Below, piece by piece: positions 37,328 to 45,826 of a DNA stretch of 64,000 bases. This DNA is from Bacteroidota bacterium (GTDB taxonomy: Bacteria > Bacteroidota > Ignavibacteria > Palsa-1295): contig JAFDZW010000002.1 in NCBI GenBank assembly GCA_018266755.1, forward strand, positions 353,166-417,165, written 5' to 3'. Positions within the stretch are counted from its first letter, which is position 1. Each line of letters begins with the position of its first letter. Both the position numbers and the translations under genes were made by a program. The notes under the pieces were generated by a model. The model worked only from the letters and a program-made list of their open reading frames with translations, did not search any database and was not told the DNA's origin.

Positions 37328-37681
37328 ATGCGACACATCACACTCATAATTCTCACGCTGATCAGTCTCACTTTTGTAAGCACAACGCCGACGAATGCAC
37401 AGAAGAAAGGCAAGGCAAATTCGAAGGCGCAGTGGAAGGAAGCACGTAAAGGGCAGAAGGTCGCTGTCAACTGGACCATGACGGTAACTCTCGTCTTCAA
37501 TGACTACGCGGTCTGTTACCTTGACGGTGACTATCACTACGACGTGCGGCTCTATCAGATCGATCCCGTTGAGTTGCACCGAGACGACATCGTCATAGTG
37601 AAGGGTGAGACCTTCGGCGTTTCGGACATGGGGCAGGTGCAGGTGATGGCAACGAGCGTCACGAACAAGGGGCCACGCTAA
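37328..37681 (+). CDS. small exported protein, unknown
   Basis: The ATG at 37328 gives a clean signal peptide (MRHITLIILTLISLTFVSTTPTNA-Q). The mature part of about 93 residues starts Lys-rich (KKGKANSKAQWKEARKGQKV) and continues as a beta-rich domain (VNWTMTVTLVFNDYAVCYLDGDYHYDVRLYQID, DDIVIVKGETFGVSD). The stop overlaps the next start (TAATG), so the two genes are translationally coupled. No family is recognised. Confidence 0.65.
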   Translation: MRHITLIILTLISLTFVSTTPTNAQKKGKANSKAQWKEARKGQKVAVNWTMTVTLVFNDYAVCYLDGDYHYDVRLYQIDPVELHRDDIVIVKGETFGVSDMGQVQVMATSVTNKGPR

Positions 37682-38349
37682 TGCTGGTTATCCCGTACAA
37701 AGACTACACGCTCCGGAAGAACTTCTGGAAACGCTTGATCTGGCAAGGCACCAAGCGCAGGATATACCTGGCCTCTCTACTTGCCTATGGGTTTATGGGG
37801 CTGACGAGTCTTTCGTCTGGTGGCACTCATAGTTCGCCAACCACCGATCGGATAGTACTTGCAAGTCTAGGATTGCTGCTGGTCGTCCCCGTACTCCTTA
37901 AACTGTACAAGGGAGGGGCGGATGAGATTGCCAGACAGTCCATGATCGCCCAACACATCCCTGAGACGCACTTTCAAACCGAACTGTCCGAGACACCCGC
38001 ACATAAGTTGTTCTACTGGCCTGACCACCCTGATCTCTTCACTGTTCTGCTGACAAAGAATTTCATTGTCAATCTCCCCTACCTTGGCGCTGACGTTCAG
38101 AGTGCTGTCCGACTCGATACGATTGGCTCGATCGAATATGCAGAAGGTGACTCAAAACGACCATACAAGTGCCGAGTACGATTCCATATGAAAGATGGAA
38201 GCGTCGTGAACTTCACTGTGGAGCGAGGACTGTGGCTTTCACTTCCGGAAGAGGAGATCGCATCGCTGCTAAAAGCAAGAAAAGCTCTCTTGACACAAAT
38301 TTCGATCACCATTCCGCATGTCGAAATCAAACACGCAGAGGAATGGTGA
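37681..38349 (+). CDS. membrane protein with two N-terminal helices, unknown
   Basis: The protein has 222 residues. Two membrane segments (IYLASLLAYGFMGLTSL and IVLASLGLLLVVPVLLKLY) precede a cytosolic or periplasmic domain of about 140 residues with FYWPDHPDLFTVLLTKNFIVNLP and CRVRFHMKDGSVVNFTVERGLWLSLP, which look PH/GRAM-like in strand pattern. It is coupled to the exported protein gene by a TAATG overlap. Confidence 0.65.
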   Translation: MLVIPYKDYTLRKNFWKRLIWQGTKRRIYLASLLAYGFMGLTSLSSGGTHSSPTTDRIVLASLGLLLVVPVLLKLYKGGADEIARQSMIAQHIPETHFQTELSETPAHKLFYWPDHPDLFTVLLTKNFIVNLPYLGADVQSAVRLDTIGSIEYAEGDSKRPYKCRVRFHMKDGSVVNFTVERGLWLSLPEEEIASLLKARKALLTQISITIPHVEIKHAEEW

Positions 38350-38635
38350 CTAGCGTCACAAAAAAGGAGCCGAGACAGACGCATGCGTCCGGTATGCAGT
38401 ATTAGTCCAGTTTTCCCAGACTGTGACGACACCCACCACTTCGATCGTCCACTTCTGCAACTCCACAGGACAATGCTGATTGATGCTTCTTGGGGATATC
38501 TCCGGGTGGCATAATACTATCCTTACTTTGCCCCGCCTCCCAAGCACAACTCCAGGATTGGGCAGATCGTCGTAAACCGAGATAGAAGTCAGAGAACTTA
38601 TCCTCTACTCCTATCCGTAGGTTTGGGTAGATCGC

Positions 38636-39640
38636 CTAGCGACATTGATCGACCCAAGATGAAATCAGCAGTGGAATCACTAGTTGAGAGTACTTCCTTC
38701 GTGTATGCCATCCCCCAAGGTCGACATCTTGAAGATCCAACGCCGAATAGATACTAAAAATACGATTTCTGTACATATCGAAATAAGCGACCATCCCACT
38801 TGCAGTCATCCCGCAAGGGGCAAATAGGTTTGGATGATCGTTATCTATGTCCTTCTCCAAGTCCACAATGTCATCTAAGATAGCGATGAGTTCAGCAATC
38901 CTATACACCTTTCTCCACAAACTCTCGCCTAACTTGGGATCATAGTTCTTCTGGACCAAGAACCCGCCCTGGAGCATTATCAGAATTGGAAGCACCTTTC
39001 TTCGTAGCAGCAGGTAGGAGTTTCGTGATGAATTACGAGAGGCAAGATGGCTATCAAACATCTTGAGGCATAGGTTGCGAAGACAATCTGCCTGGCTATC
39101 GGAACGATGTTCCACTTGAAGTGATTGAACCATCGAAAGATATCTACTAACCATCACCCACCAGCAATAAGCGATCTTGTTAGCTTGCCTAGATTTTGGG
39201 ACCGCCAAATCATTTGAAGACAATATACTTCTAAGCGCATCCCTTGTTATGAGGTCATCCACCTTAAGATACTCTCTATCAACGAGAACATCGAATAGCG
39301 ATGTAATCAGATTCGCAATTCCACCTAATACGGCTACATACTCATGCCTTTCATTTGTAAGCTTAAGTGGGCCGATGAACGAGGACGACAGGTAATAACC
39401 TACGCCTGTTGTAATATAGATGGCATTTACAAAGTCTGGCCCAAACTCTTTTGACTCTTCCATTTCCCTCATGCCTGCGACTAAGTCCGGTAACTGAGAA
39501 GCAAATACGTCAGTGCCTGCGTGACGAGAAGCCTCGTAGAATTCAGAGACGGGAAGCGGCAGGTTCGTACCGCGAAGTGACTGTGCGACTTCGCGTCGAA
39601 GTTCACCAGCCAATTCAAGCATGAAATCCATTTCTTTCAT
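38636..39640 (-). CDS. class I isoprenoid-synthase-like protein
   Basis: The protein is all-helical, 334 residues from the ATG at 39640 (an upstream TTG at 39670 is possible). Two acidic clusters lie where class I trans-prenyltransferases and terpene synthases bind diphosphate-magnesium: FDVLVD at 116-121, and ELIAILDDIVDLEKDIDND at 249-267 with a DDxxD core at 256-260. The preceding FLVQKNYDPKLGESLWRKVYRIAEL is typical of the helix leading to the second motif. The first motif is DxxxD rather than DDxxD, so it is not an ordinary chain-elongating prenyl synthase. It lies 67 bp behind the DxDD toroid gene on the same strand; together they suggest a terpenoid-type pathway. The fold assignment is inference from motifs. 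Confidence 0.7.
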   Translation of the reverse strand: MKEMDFMLELAGELRREVAQSLRGTNLPLPVSEFYEASRHAGTDVFASQLPDLVAGMREMEESKEFGPDFVNAIYITTGVGYYLSSSFIGPLKLTNERHEYVAVLGGIANLITSLFDVLVDREYLKVDDLITRDALRSILSSNDLAVPKSRQANKIAYCWWVMVSRYLSMVQSLQVEHRSDSQADCLRNLCLKMFDSHLASRNSSRNSYLLLRRKVLPILIMLQGGFLVQKNYDPKLGESLWRKVYRIAELIAILDDIVDLEKDIDNDHPNLFAPCGMTASGMVAYFDMYRNRIFSIYSALDLQDVDLGGWHTRRKYSQLVIPLLISSWVDQCR

Positions 39641-39707
39641 GATGATCACTATACTAACCTTCTGATGCAATCTGACTTGTTAGCAATATACTCTCAGTCA
39701 GTAGAAG

Positions 39708-40610
39708 TCATTCCATATGATCATGCTTCAACATCTTACGTATGATCTGGAGTGTCGGGGCATGCCAGTGGATTTTTCTGTCCGAGCTACAAGATAGACT
39801 CCTAGAGGCTGAGAATCTCTTCCCCTCATCAATAGTTGACCAATCGGATTCAAGGAGCTCGTCCAAGACCCACTGCAATCGCTCAGCACCATATAAAACC
39901 GCCCGTTGAATTGCATAAACTAGTTCAATTGGATGGGAGTAGTAAGGAGCGATCTCTGCAAACTTGACTCCTTGATGCAGAAAACAATATGTTGCGGACT
40001 CCACGGATTCGCAAACTGTACGAAACAGAGCCGATCCCCTGAGCCCACACAGCGCCATCGCTGCTGCGGCATTGACGTTAACACATACATCAACTGGATT
40101 GTGTGGCAAATTCGCAGAGCTGACCAACCAAGTACGCAGAGCTCCCAATCGCACCCAATAACCGTCATCGTTGGAAAGACGACTCACTTCCAACTGTGGT
40201 ACGACTTTCTGGAAGAACACTGCCACCTCGCTGACACTCAGACGATTATGTTTGATAAGTGCAAGGTAGGCCAAGCAGGTATCATCAAGATCAGGAATAC
40301 GGCAATCAAAAATCTGATGCGAAATCTTCGGCGTTAGGTTTTTACTCGGGTAGAAACGAAACCAACCCGAGTTAGCCTCATCCATGCATTCCTCGACAAA
40401 ATCTAGAATTCTCGACAAGGTCCGCTTAAGACTCTCCGAGAAAACCAACTGATCACATGCACACTCGATGGCTACGAGACTAGATACTGCGCAGTTCAAA
40501 TCGGTGACCACCTGTCCCCCGTAACTCACCTCTGAGAGAATTCCCCCATATTCGGATTGACCCTTTCTTAGCTCTTCCAGAACGAGATCGCTACGATGTT
40601 TCAAAGACAT
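39708..40610 (-). CDS. class II terpene-cyclase/prenyltransferase-repeat-like protein with DxDD motif
   Basis: The protein is helical, 300 residues. IPDLDDTCLAYLAL (DxDD at 107-110) matches the catalytic acid motif of class II terpene cyclases, and the pattern (p)DLDDT...LaLl, VDVCVNVNAAAAMALCGL (172-190) and APYYSHPIELVYAIQRA (221-237) is that of a bacterial family of alpha/alpha-toroid proteins. At 300 residues it is short compared with squalene-hopene cyclases (about 630), so it may be a single domain. DxDD protonates an alkene or epoxide in known cyclases; its substrate here is unknown. It is followed closely by the class I-like gene and preceded by a DUF1360-like membrane protein. Confidence 0.72.
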   Translation of the reverse strand: MSLKHRSDLVLEELRKGQSEYGGILSEVSYGGQVVTDLNCAVSSLVAIECACDQLVFSESLKRTLSRILDFVEECMDEANSGWFRFYPSKNLTPKISHQIFDCRIPDLDDTCLAYLALIKHNRLSVSEVAVFFQKVVPQLEVSRLSNDDGYWVRLGALRTWLVSSANLPHNPVDVCVNVNAAAAMALCGLRGSALFRTVCESVESATYCFLHQGVKFAEIAPYYSHPIELVYAIQRAVLYGAERLQWVLDELLESDWSTIDEGKRFSASRSLSCSSDRKIHWHAPTLQIIRKMLKHDHME

Positions 40611-40821
40611 TCGATGTACAATTTAAGATATCCCAAGTTGAATTGCTCATTTGAACAATTGTCACTTGATTCGATGCCAATATGTTGTTAGTGCGAGTAT
40701 GACTAGTATTGCGATGCAGTCACAACATACTCAGCCACTACTCTAGAACAATACCCAACGCTTGGTTTAGTCGCCATTTTTAACGCAAGGAGCAACTATC
40801 CCTCAAATTTGCCGAAGGACC

Positions 40822-41121
40822 TCATAAGAGTTTTCCTATCAGCCTGTCTGTAAATATCGCCAGCGCCGACAGAGACAATGTCATCATTATGCCCTCTTCA
40901 ATTGTTGTTGCTCGACATATTGCAAACGGTATAGCAATCCAAATGCTCAAGCAATAGAAACAATCAAAGAGCTTTCCAAGCAAGGAATCACGAAGAGCCA
41001 TCCTGCCCTTCAATACCAAGTCAAATGGACCGTCTTCGGATGAAAGCAAGTGGCTTATGCGCCACACAGATAACACTGCCAAAAAGTACCAAAACATATC
41101 TTGGCGGAATGGACGAATCAC
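40822..41121 (-). CDS. DUF1360-like small membrane protein
   Basis: The 99-residue frame starts at GTG 41121; the ATG at 41097 is an alternative. It has FLAVLSVWRISHLLSSEDGPFDLV (the VxRxxxLLxxExGPF core), then RDSLLGKLFDCFYCLSIWIAIPFAI (the CxxC...W motif) and a last hydrophobic segment (MMTLSLSALAIFTDRLIGKL). This is the DUF1360 arrangement: three membrane helices with a conserved Cys pair. Function is unknown. It lies upstream of, and on the same strand as, the two terpenoid-like genes with a 211-bp gap. Confidence 0.78.
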   Translation of the reverse strand: MIRPFRQDMFWYFLAVLSVWRISHLLSSEDGPFDLVLKGRMALRDSLLGKLFDCFYCLSIWIAIPFAICRATTIEEGIMMTLSLSALAIFTDRLIGKLL

Positions 41122-41228
41122 CGATCAATCGGCTCTTATGAATTACAATAAATCAGTAATTATATGAACGCTTGTAGAAACCATCTTAGGAAATGGGTGG
41201 TTCCAACTAAGGACATTCAACTAAAATT

Positions 41229-41741
41229 ATGATCCGATTTGCAACCTTTTGGTGGCTTTTTCTTTCCATCGGGTTCACGATTCTCTACCAAGGTTGCACA
41301 CAAGAATATATGAAACAAACAAGAACAAATATGAACCAGATCGATAACCTTGTACTTCCGTCGAATTTGTTGCGCGTCGCACCCTCGGTCACTGAGTTCC
41401 AAGATGGGACTTGGTATGGGCAATATCGTGACATTGCTGATCACTTCGGTTCGATCGAGTTGAACTTGGCACGAAGAGACTCTTCCATCGAGGGCACTTT
41501 GACATTCAGCTTTCTCGATAGCACTGGAAGGAAAGTCTATGGCGGCAACGTAAGGGGACTGATTTCAAGGGATCTCATTAATTTTGAAATTGCAATGGGA
41601 GAGTCTTTCCCCGCTCTTAAGTTTCAAGGCAAGTGGGTTGTTACGTCAAATGGTCTACAGTCAATGTACGGATATGTAGCTAGCACCTCCAATCTACCTT
41701 TCTTTGGAGGAATTTGGTGTGTCTGGATTGAGTCGAAGTAG
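41229..41741 (+). CDS. exported lipoprotein-like protein, paralogue of the protein at 44.2-44.7 kb
   Basis: The 170-residue protein has a hydrophobic N-terminus MIRFATFWWLFLSIGFTILYQGC, with Cys23 as a possible lipid-attachment site (the lipobox is imperfect). The domain TWYGQYRDIADHFGSIELNLARRDSSIEGTLTFSFLDSTGRKVYGGNVRGLI...FFGGIWCVWIES looks like a small beta-barrel. The minus-strand protein at 44225-44704 has the same series (WxG, G-E/V, IxG, GxVxGxI, FFLGGSWIVW). The gene is divergent from the DUF1360/terpenoid-like operon. Confidence 0.65.
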   Translation: MIRFATFWWLFLSIGFTILYQGCTQEYMKQTRTNMNQIDNLVLPSNLLRVAPSVTEFQDGTWYGQYRDIADHFGSIELNLARRDSSIEGTLTFSFLDSTGRKVYGGNVRGLISRDLINFEIAMGESFPALKFQGKWVVTSNGLQSMYGYVASTSNLPFFGGIWCVWIESK

Positions 41742-42021
41742 ATTGATCGACGAGTCTATGAAAGATTAGCCAGACAGGACGCTATTCTTATTTAACATGT
41801 TTGAAGCATCTTGGATAAAACACTCCTCCTATTACACGGTACTTCAGTACGACTTGAAGACACCCAACATAGAGCAGTCACTTACATGACCAAGCCGGCG
41901 AGTTATATGATCTTTTAGCATGACAAGTGACGTTACCAAAATCTACCAATAGAAAGTTTATGAAAATCAATTCTGACGGCATGGTCAGCAATTAGAGTAT
42001 AATTATGATGCCCCAAAAAAA

Positions 42022-42842
42022 TTAGGACAGCAAACAGGGTGTAGTTACATTGGGTCTGAGTACATATCATGCAGCCTGTTTGTATCGCATTGCGGCTGTC
42101 TGATAGTCGAACGACTGATGTAGCCGTTCGTGATAATAGAAGTCGATATACCAGCGGACTCCCTCGTCGAGGATCACCCGATAGTCCGCCGGCATCAGAT
42201 AGACGTGCTCATACTTGAGCGTCCTCCAGAAGCGTTCGATGAAGATGTTGTCGATCGCCCGACCCTTCGAGCCCATGCTGATGCGAACACTGCTCTGGCG
42301 CAAGAGCGGCGTGAAGCTCTCGATGGTAAACTGACAGCCCTGATCGGTATTGACGATCTCGGGTGCCCCGAACGTCTCGAACGCCTCTCGCATCTCTCGG
42401 CCGTCATCGTGTTCGAGATCCGATACCCGACGATATAGCGGCTGTGCTCGTCTATGATCGCCGCTATGCACAGGAACCCACGCCGCATCGGGATGCAGTT
42501 GATGTCCATCGACCACACATGTCCGCCCCTGGTGATCTCGAGCCCCTTCAGTTGGCCGATCCACGCGTAGAGTTTCTCGCTCTGATCCTCCGACGGCTTC
42601 TCCGACCCCGCACCACGCTCGAAGACCTGCGACAACCGTTCGGTCGCCTCCTTCTTCCACTGCGTGATCTGGTTCGGATGCAGTTCGTACCGACGCGCAA
42701 GATCTTCGATCGTCCGTCGCTCGCGCAACGGCTCCAAAACCACTTTCGCTTTGAATGCCGGACTGATCTTCCGGCGGGTGCCTTCTTCCATATCGGTACA
42801 AGTAGTAGACCCAATGAATCCCACCCTAACTACCTGTCCTAA
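42022..42842 (-). mobile_element. deleted IS3-family insertion sequence
   Basis: Terminal inverted repeats share TTAGGACAG at both tips (42022-42030, and reverse complement at 42834-42842), with partial agreement continuing inward (AGGGTG). The length of 821 bp is short of the usual 1.2-1.4 kb, because the middle of the transposase region is missing. Next to the right end is a 20-base G run. No obvious target duplication is seen. Confidence 0.75.
42067..42824 (-). pseudogene. IS3-family transposase, internally deleted and frameshifted
   Basis: The OrfA start is typical (RRKISPAFKAKVVLEPLRERRTIEDLARRYELHPNQITQWKKEATERLSQVFERG), the HTH of IS3/IS911 OrfA. After EKLYAWIGQLK it jumps straight to LEITRGGHVWSMDINCIPMRRGFLCIAAIIDEHSRYIVGYRISNTM, the rve/DDE core of OrfB, omitting the HTH_21 part. 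A second frame change near 42430 is needed to continue into EIVNTDQGCQFTIESF, GSKGRAIDNIFIERFWRTLKYEHVYL and FYYHERLHQSFDYQTAAMRY. It is inactive as read. Confidence 0.85.
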
Positions 42843-42846
42843 GATC

Positions 42847-42866
42847 GGGGGGGGGGGGGGGGGGGG
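42847..42866 (+). repeat. 20-base G homopolymer
   Basis: Twenty consecutive G residues lie 4 bp outside the right tip of the IS remnant. No other run of this length occurs in the window. It may be a true slippage-prone tract or an assembly artefact. Confidence 0.95.
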
Positions 42867-43070
42867 ATCATAGTCCCTTGGTCGTCACTTACCAGATATT
42901 CTTTTGCAGAAATGAATTAGAGAAAAGGGAACTAGGCAACAATCTATGCAAACACATACCATAGCATGTATAGCGTTGCTTGGCAAACTGAGTCAGCCCC
43001 CTCAGGCATATCAAACATGGCCCTTCCGTTCAGAACGGTATCGGTCAGGCGTAACCAAGAAGTAGTAAGG

Positions 43071-44129
43071 TTAGCAATTATAGTCTTGGCAGCTCATCCC
43101 TGGTCGAAACCCAAGCATTTGACTAGCAAAAGACCCCGAGTCAGTGAATGCACTTAGAATAGGACTATGATCCTTATCAAAATACTCGTGGCGTCTGTCC
43201 CAGCTTGGCCTACTCCCAAAAAGAGGATCGCTAGGGTCATCAGGATCAATGTGTACTTTTGTTACAACGTTCCCAGTTCGAAGATCCAGCGCGATACAAG
43301 TTCCCTTCAGCATCATGGGATCGTCGTAATAATGGTCTATATTGGCGCTATGACAAAGAGCGCAGATCAACTGATTACCCTTGTATGAACGAGGAGATAA
43401 CCCTGGGCTCAACTGACTGCCAAAACAAAACCAGGTAAGGAAATAGGCATCAATCTCGGACCCTCCACAAGCGTGAATTAGTTCATGGAATAGTACCTGA
43501 CAAAGCAAATCTAGGTTATCTCCAATGTTATCAAAATTCAGGTGAATATGTACCGTGTCACCAAGTGCGTACCCGTCCGTGTGCCCGTACTTGTTGGAAT
43601 CTGTCAAATCGCAATCGATTTCAATACGTCTATGCCAAATGTCGTGGTTCAGGAGACAATCAATTATTGTGTCGAGGCAATCATTGATACCTTGTAGGTT
43701 TGGCAGACAACTATGAAGTTCGGTGCATACACAGGTCCATGCCTCCCTTATCGCATTCTCTCGGGAAGGGTACGCCGGCGGACTGCCGCTACGACCGGAG
43801 CGACCAACTGGCCGTATGGGGTGACTGCAAGGCCAATCGTCTGCGGGAGGGTCAGGATGCCACACTGTACCAGATGAATGCGTGGACCCGTATGCGTATG
43901 GGTCACGATGAATATTGGTACAATCAGTCCCGGTATCCGAATGCGGCTTGGCATTTTTCTTCCATGAAAGGCGTGGATCGGGATCATTTATTTGGATCGG
44001 GGGACCGTTTGGAGGAGGAGGAGGAGGATTCATGGGAGGCGGGGGGGGCGGAATTTCCCCCAAGGGAACAGTCTGAATTTCCGAACTGGAGACCGCCATA
44101 CCTCCGGGCAACCGGTTAGGCGCATCCAT
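43071..44129 (-). CDS. HExxH zincin-like protein with proline-rich N-terminus
   Basis: The ATG at 44129 is chosen for the GGAGAG ribosome site upstream; the protein has 352 residues. It begins MDAPNRLPGGMAVSSSEIQTVPLGE, which has a double-glycine (LPGG) like a leader-peptide cleavage site, then a polyproline tract (PPPPPPMNPPPPPP). The middle is Cys-rich (CVCTELHSCLPNLQGINDCLDTIIDCLL). LCQVLFHELIHACGGSEIDAYFLTWF contains HELIH with a downstream Glu in SEIDAY, the zinc-peptidase arrangement. The C-terminus adds more Cys residues. Peptidase activity is inference; no known family is matched. It lies between the IS remnant and the exported paralogue. Confidence 0.72.
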   Translation of the reverse strand: MDAPNRLPGGMAVSSSEIQTVPLGEIPPPPPPMNPPPPPPNGPPIQINDPDPRLSWKKNAKPHSDTGTDCTNIHRDPYAYGSTHSSGTVWHPDPPADDWPCSHPIRPVGRSGRSGSPPAYPSRENAIREAWTCVCTELHSCLPNLQGINDCLDTIIDCLLNHDIWHRRIEIDCDLTDSNKYGHTDGYALGDTVHIHLNFDNIGDNLDLLCQVLFHELIHACGGSEIDAYFLTWFCFGSQLSPGLSPRSYKGNQLICALCHSANIDHYYDDPMMLKGTCIALDLRTGNVVTKVHIDPDDPSDPLFGSRPSWDRRHEYFDKDHSPILSAFTDSGSFASQMLGFRPGMSCQDYNC

Positions 44130-44224
44130 ATTTGTCTCTCCAAGCGAATAAACTCTGTCTTGCATTGGTCAAAGTAGCGAAAGTATCAACAAAGCTAGGA
44201 ATGATTCGGACAATCTTCAACTCC

Positions 44225-44704
44225 CTATCTACTACTCCATACGATCCAGCTTCCGCCCAAGAAGAATTTATGGAGACTATCCGCAAAGACTCCAAAAGCA
44301 CAAAGTGGCGATTCCGGAGTGCTATCGGTTAGAACTCCAGAGAAATGGATTATTGCACGAGATGAAGATTCTGTAGTGGCAAGTAAATCTACCCTCCCAG
44401 TCTCGATCTTGCCCTTTACCTCACCAAAAACGACCTCTTCACCAAAGTACGTTTTGGTTATTAACTTGAAAACGCCATCAAGGATAGTATCCGCACGATC
44501 AAAATAAAAATGAACTTCGCCCGTACTCTTCGAGGCGTCCATGAAGACACCCGTCCAATGTGCCTGATATGGTTGAACACCAATAATGGTTGAAGTCATA
44601 CTCTGAAGCTTGTTTAGATTCACTAGAGATTTCTGATCCACGGAAACACTATTCGAATCCACGAAACTACCAATCAAACTCAGAATCAGCCACCTCAACA
44701 ACAT
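44225..44704 (-). CDS. exported small beta-domain protein, paralogue of the protein at 41.2-41.7 kb
   Basis: The protein has 159 residues. MLLRWLILSLIGSFVDS is a probable signal peptide. HWTGVFMDASKSTGEVHFYFDRADTILDGVFKLI...VVFGEVKGKI...HFSGVLTD...CAFGVFADSLHKFFLGGSWIVWSSR follows the same strand pattern as the plus-strand protein at 41229-41741. The two frame the IS remnant and zincin gene, which suggests a local duplication. Function is unknown. Confidence 0.65.
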   Translation of the reverse strand: MLLRWLILSLIGSFVDSNSVSVDQKSLVNLNKLQSMTSTIIGVQPYQAHWTGVFMDASKSTGEVHFYFDRADTILDGVFKLITKTYFGEEVVFGEVKGKIETGRVDLLATTESSSRAIIHFSGVLTDSTPESPLCAFGVFADSLHKFFLGGSWIVWSSR

Positions 44705-44752
44705 AGTCTATGGATTCGCTATACAGCCACAAATACTCAAGACAGATAAATG

Positions 44753-44986
44753 TCAAATGAACACGTCGCAAAATTTTAGGAGCGTATCCGTTATCACGTT
44801 AGAGTCACTCGAATCTACAGCGATACGTGATCCATGCCCTAAAAAAACGTACTCCACATTGGAAAAGTTACCCTTCACAACGTGAACCCCCTCACCCTTA
44901 AACTCCATCAATTTTCGATTCTTTGGGACGTAGGGCGCTCCTCCCCCCTTCCCAATGGCTCGTCGACGATCACCACAACATCCCAT
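44753..44986 (-). CDS. small Cys/Gly-start protein, unknown
   Basis: The protein has 77 residues: MGCCGDRRRAIGKGGGAPYVPKNRKLMEFKGEGVHVVKGNFSNVEYVFLGHGSRIAVDSSDSNVITDTLLKFCDVFI. A flexible basic N-terminus leads into a short beta domain. It is co-directional with its neighbours and 39 bp from the next minus-strand gene to the right. No family is recognised. Confidence 0.5.
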   Translation of the reverse strand: MGCCGDRRRAIGKGGGAPYVPKNRKLMEFKGEGVHVVKGNFSNVEYVFLGHGSRIAVDSSDSNVITDTLLKFCDVFI

Positions 44987-45025
44987 TGCTTTTTTTACTT
45001 TCTACTATGAATAAGTTTGATTTTC

Positions 45026-45658
45026 CTAGCCCAGTTGAAACGGCTGGATGGAGATTGCCGGGCTGGAAACATCTACCACCGCAATCCACCTCATGTCAAA
45101 CATCGAATAATTCGTGCCCGATTTCGCCCACACTCCGATATTGAACGCACCTCCAAATCGAAGTGTAACGTAGAGATCGACAACACCGGTAAAACTCCCA
45201 GTCCAATCCACGACTGGAAACGTTCCTTGAGCATCTCCTCGTGTGGCAGCTGAATCAAGAAATCCCAATTGCACCTCGGTATATGTGGAGGCACCAAAGT
45301 CGAGCGATATCTTCATCTGCCATTTTGTCCCCGCCCTCAGGAACAGCACTTTACGCAGGGGGATAGCAGTGGAACTAGCTAGATTCGCTGTTAGATTTAG
45401 AAAATTCCATTGTGCAGCATCCGCTACATTTTGTAGATTATCTGTTCCAAGTGCTACGCACGTTGGACTCGACGACACCACAATTGGGCTAGCAATCCAT
45501 GTGCCAGGCGCTGCATAAGTTGAACTATTAGTAAGAGTACCTGTCGTGCCGCCTAAGGTTGCGTTGGCAACCAAATCTGAGATATTGACGGGGGTTGACT
45601 TCTGCAGCTCGTTCCAATTTGCTGCCGATGATGGAGCAAAACAACAATCACTAGCCAT
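45026..45658 (-). CDS. unknown beta-rich protein, paralogue of the protein at 46.7-47.7 kb
   Basis: The protein has 210 residues, with an AGGAAG ribosome site before the ATG. It starts MASDCCFAPSSAANWNELQKSTPVNISDLVANATLGGT and shares with the larger neighbour NWN(E/D), P(V/)DI...N, AQWNF...TANL, FLRAG.(K/R)WQM.I.L, TY(T/S).(V/L)QLGF, TRGD.QGT.PV and the aromatic C-terminal strands. There is no signal peptide. The common domain looks like a beta-sandwich. Function is unknown. Confidence 0.65.
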   Translation of the reverse strand: MASDCCFAPSSAANWNELQKSTPVNISDLVANATLGGTTGTLTNSSTYAAPGTWIASPIVVSSSPTCVALGTDNLQNVADAAQWNFLNLTANLASSTAIPLRKVLFLRAGTKWQMKISLDFGASTYTEVQLGFLDSAATRGDAQGTFPVVDWTGSFTGVVDLYVTLRFGGAFNIGVWAKSGTNYSMFDMRWIAVVDVSSPAISIQPFQLG

Positions 45659-45826
45659 ATTCTTCCTTTCAAATTAGATGAATGAATCTTTACACATTTG
45701 GCGGGCAACTTGAAGCATAAATTTGCTCAGATCGACCACGCCTTCATAAGCAGAACGTGAAAAACGCGATTGTCTCCAGAATGTAATTGCAAATATACTC
45801 AACTTGGCTGCATAATGCTATTCCGA

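Noticed and set aside
38636-40610. Ordinary housekeeping polyprenyl synthase or hopanoid gene pair
   Set aside because: The first acidic motif is DxxxD rather than DDxxD, the DxDD protein is half the length of hopene cyclases, and the genes lie within a mobile island with no other isoprenoid genes.
31885-41906. 16-bp inverted repeat (ATAACTCGCCGGCTTG at 31885, complement at 41891)
   Set aside because: A match of this length between some two places is about expected by chance in 64 kb, and neither copy borders a recognisable element.
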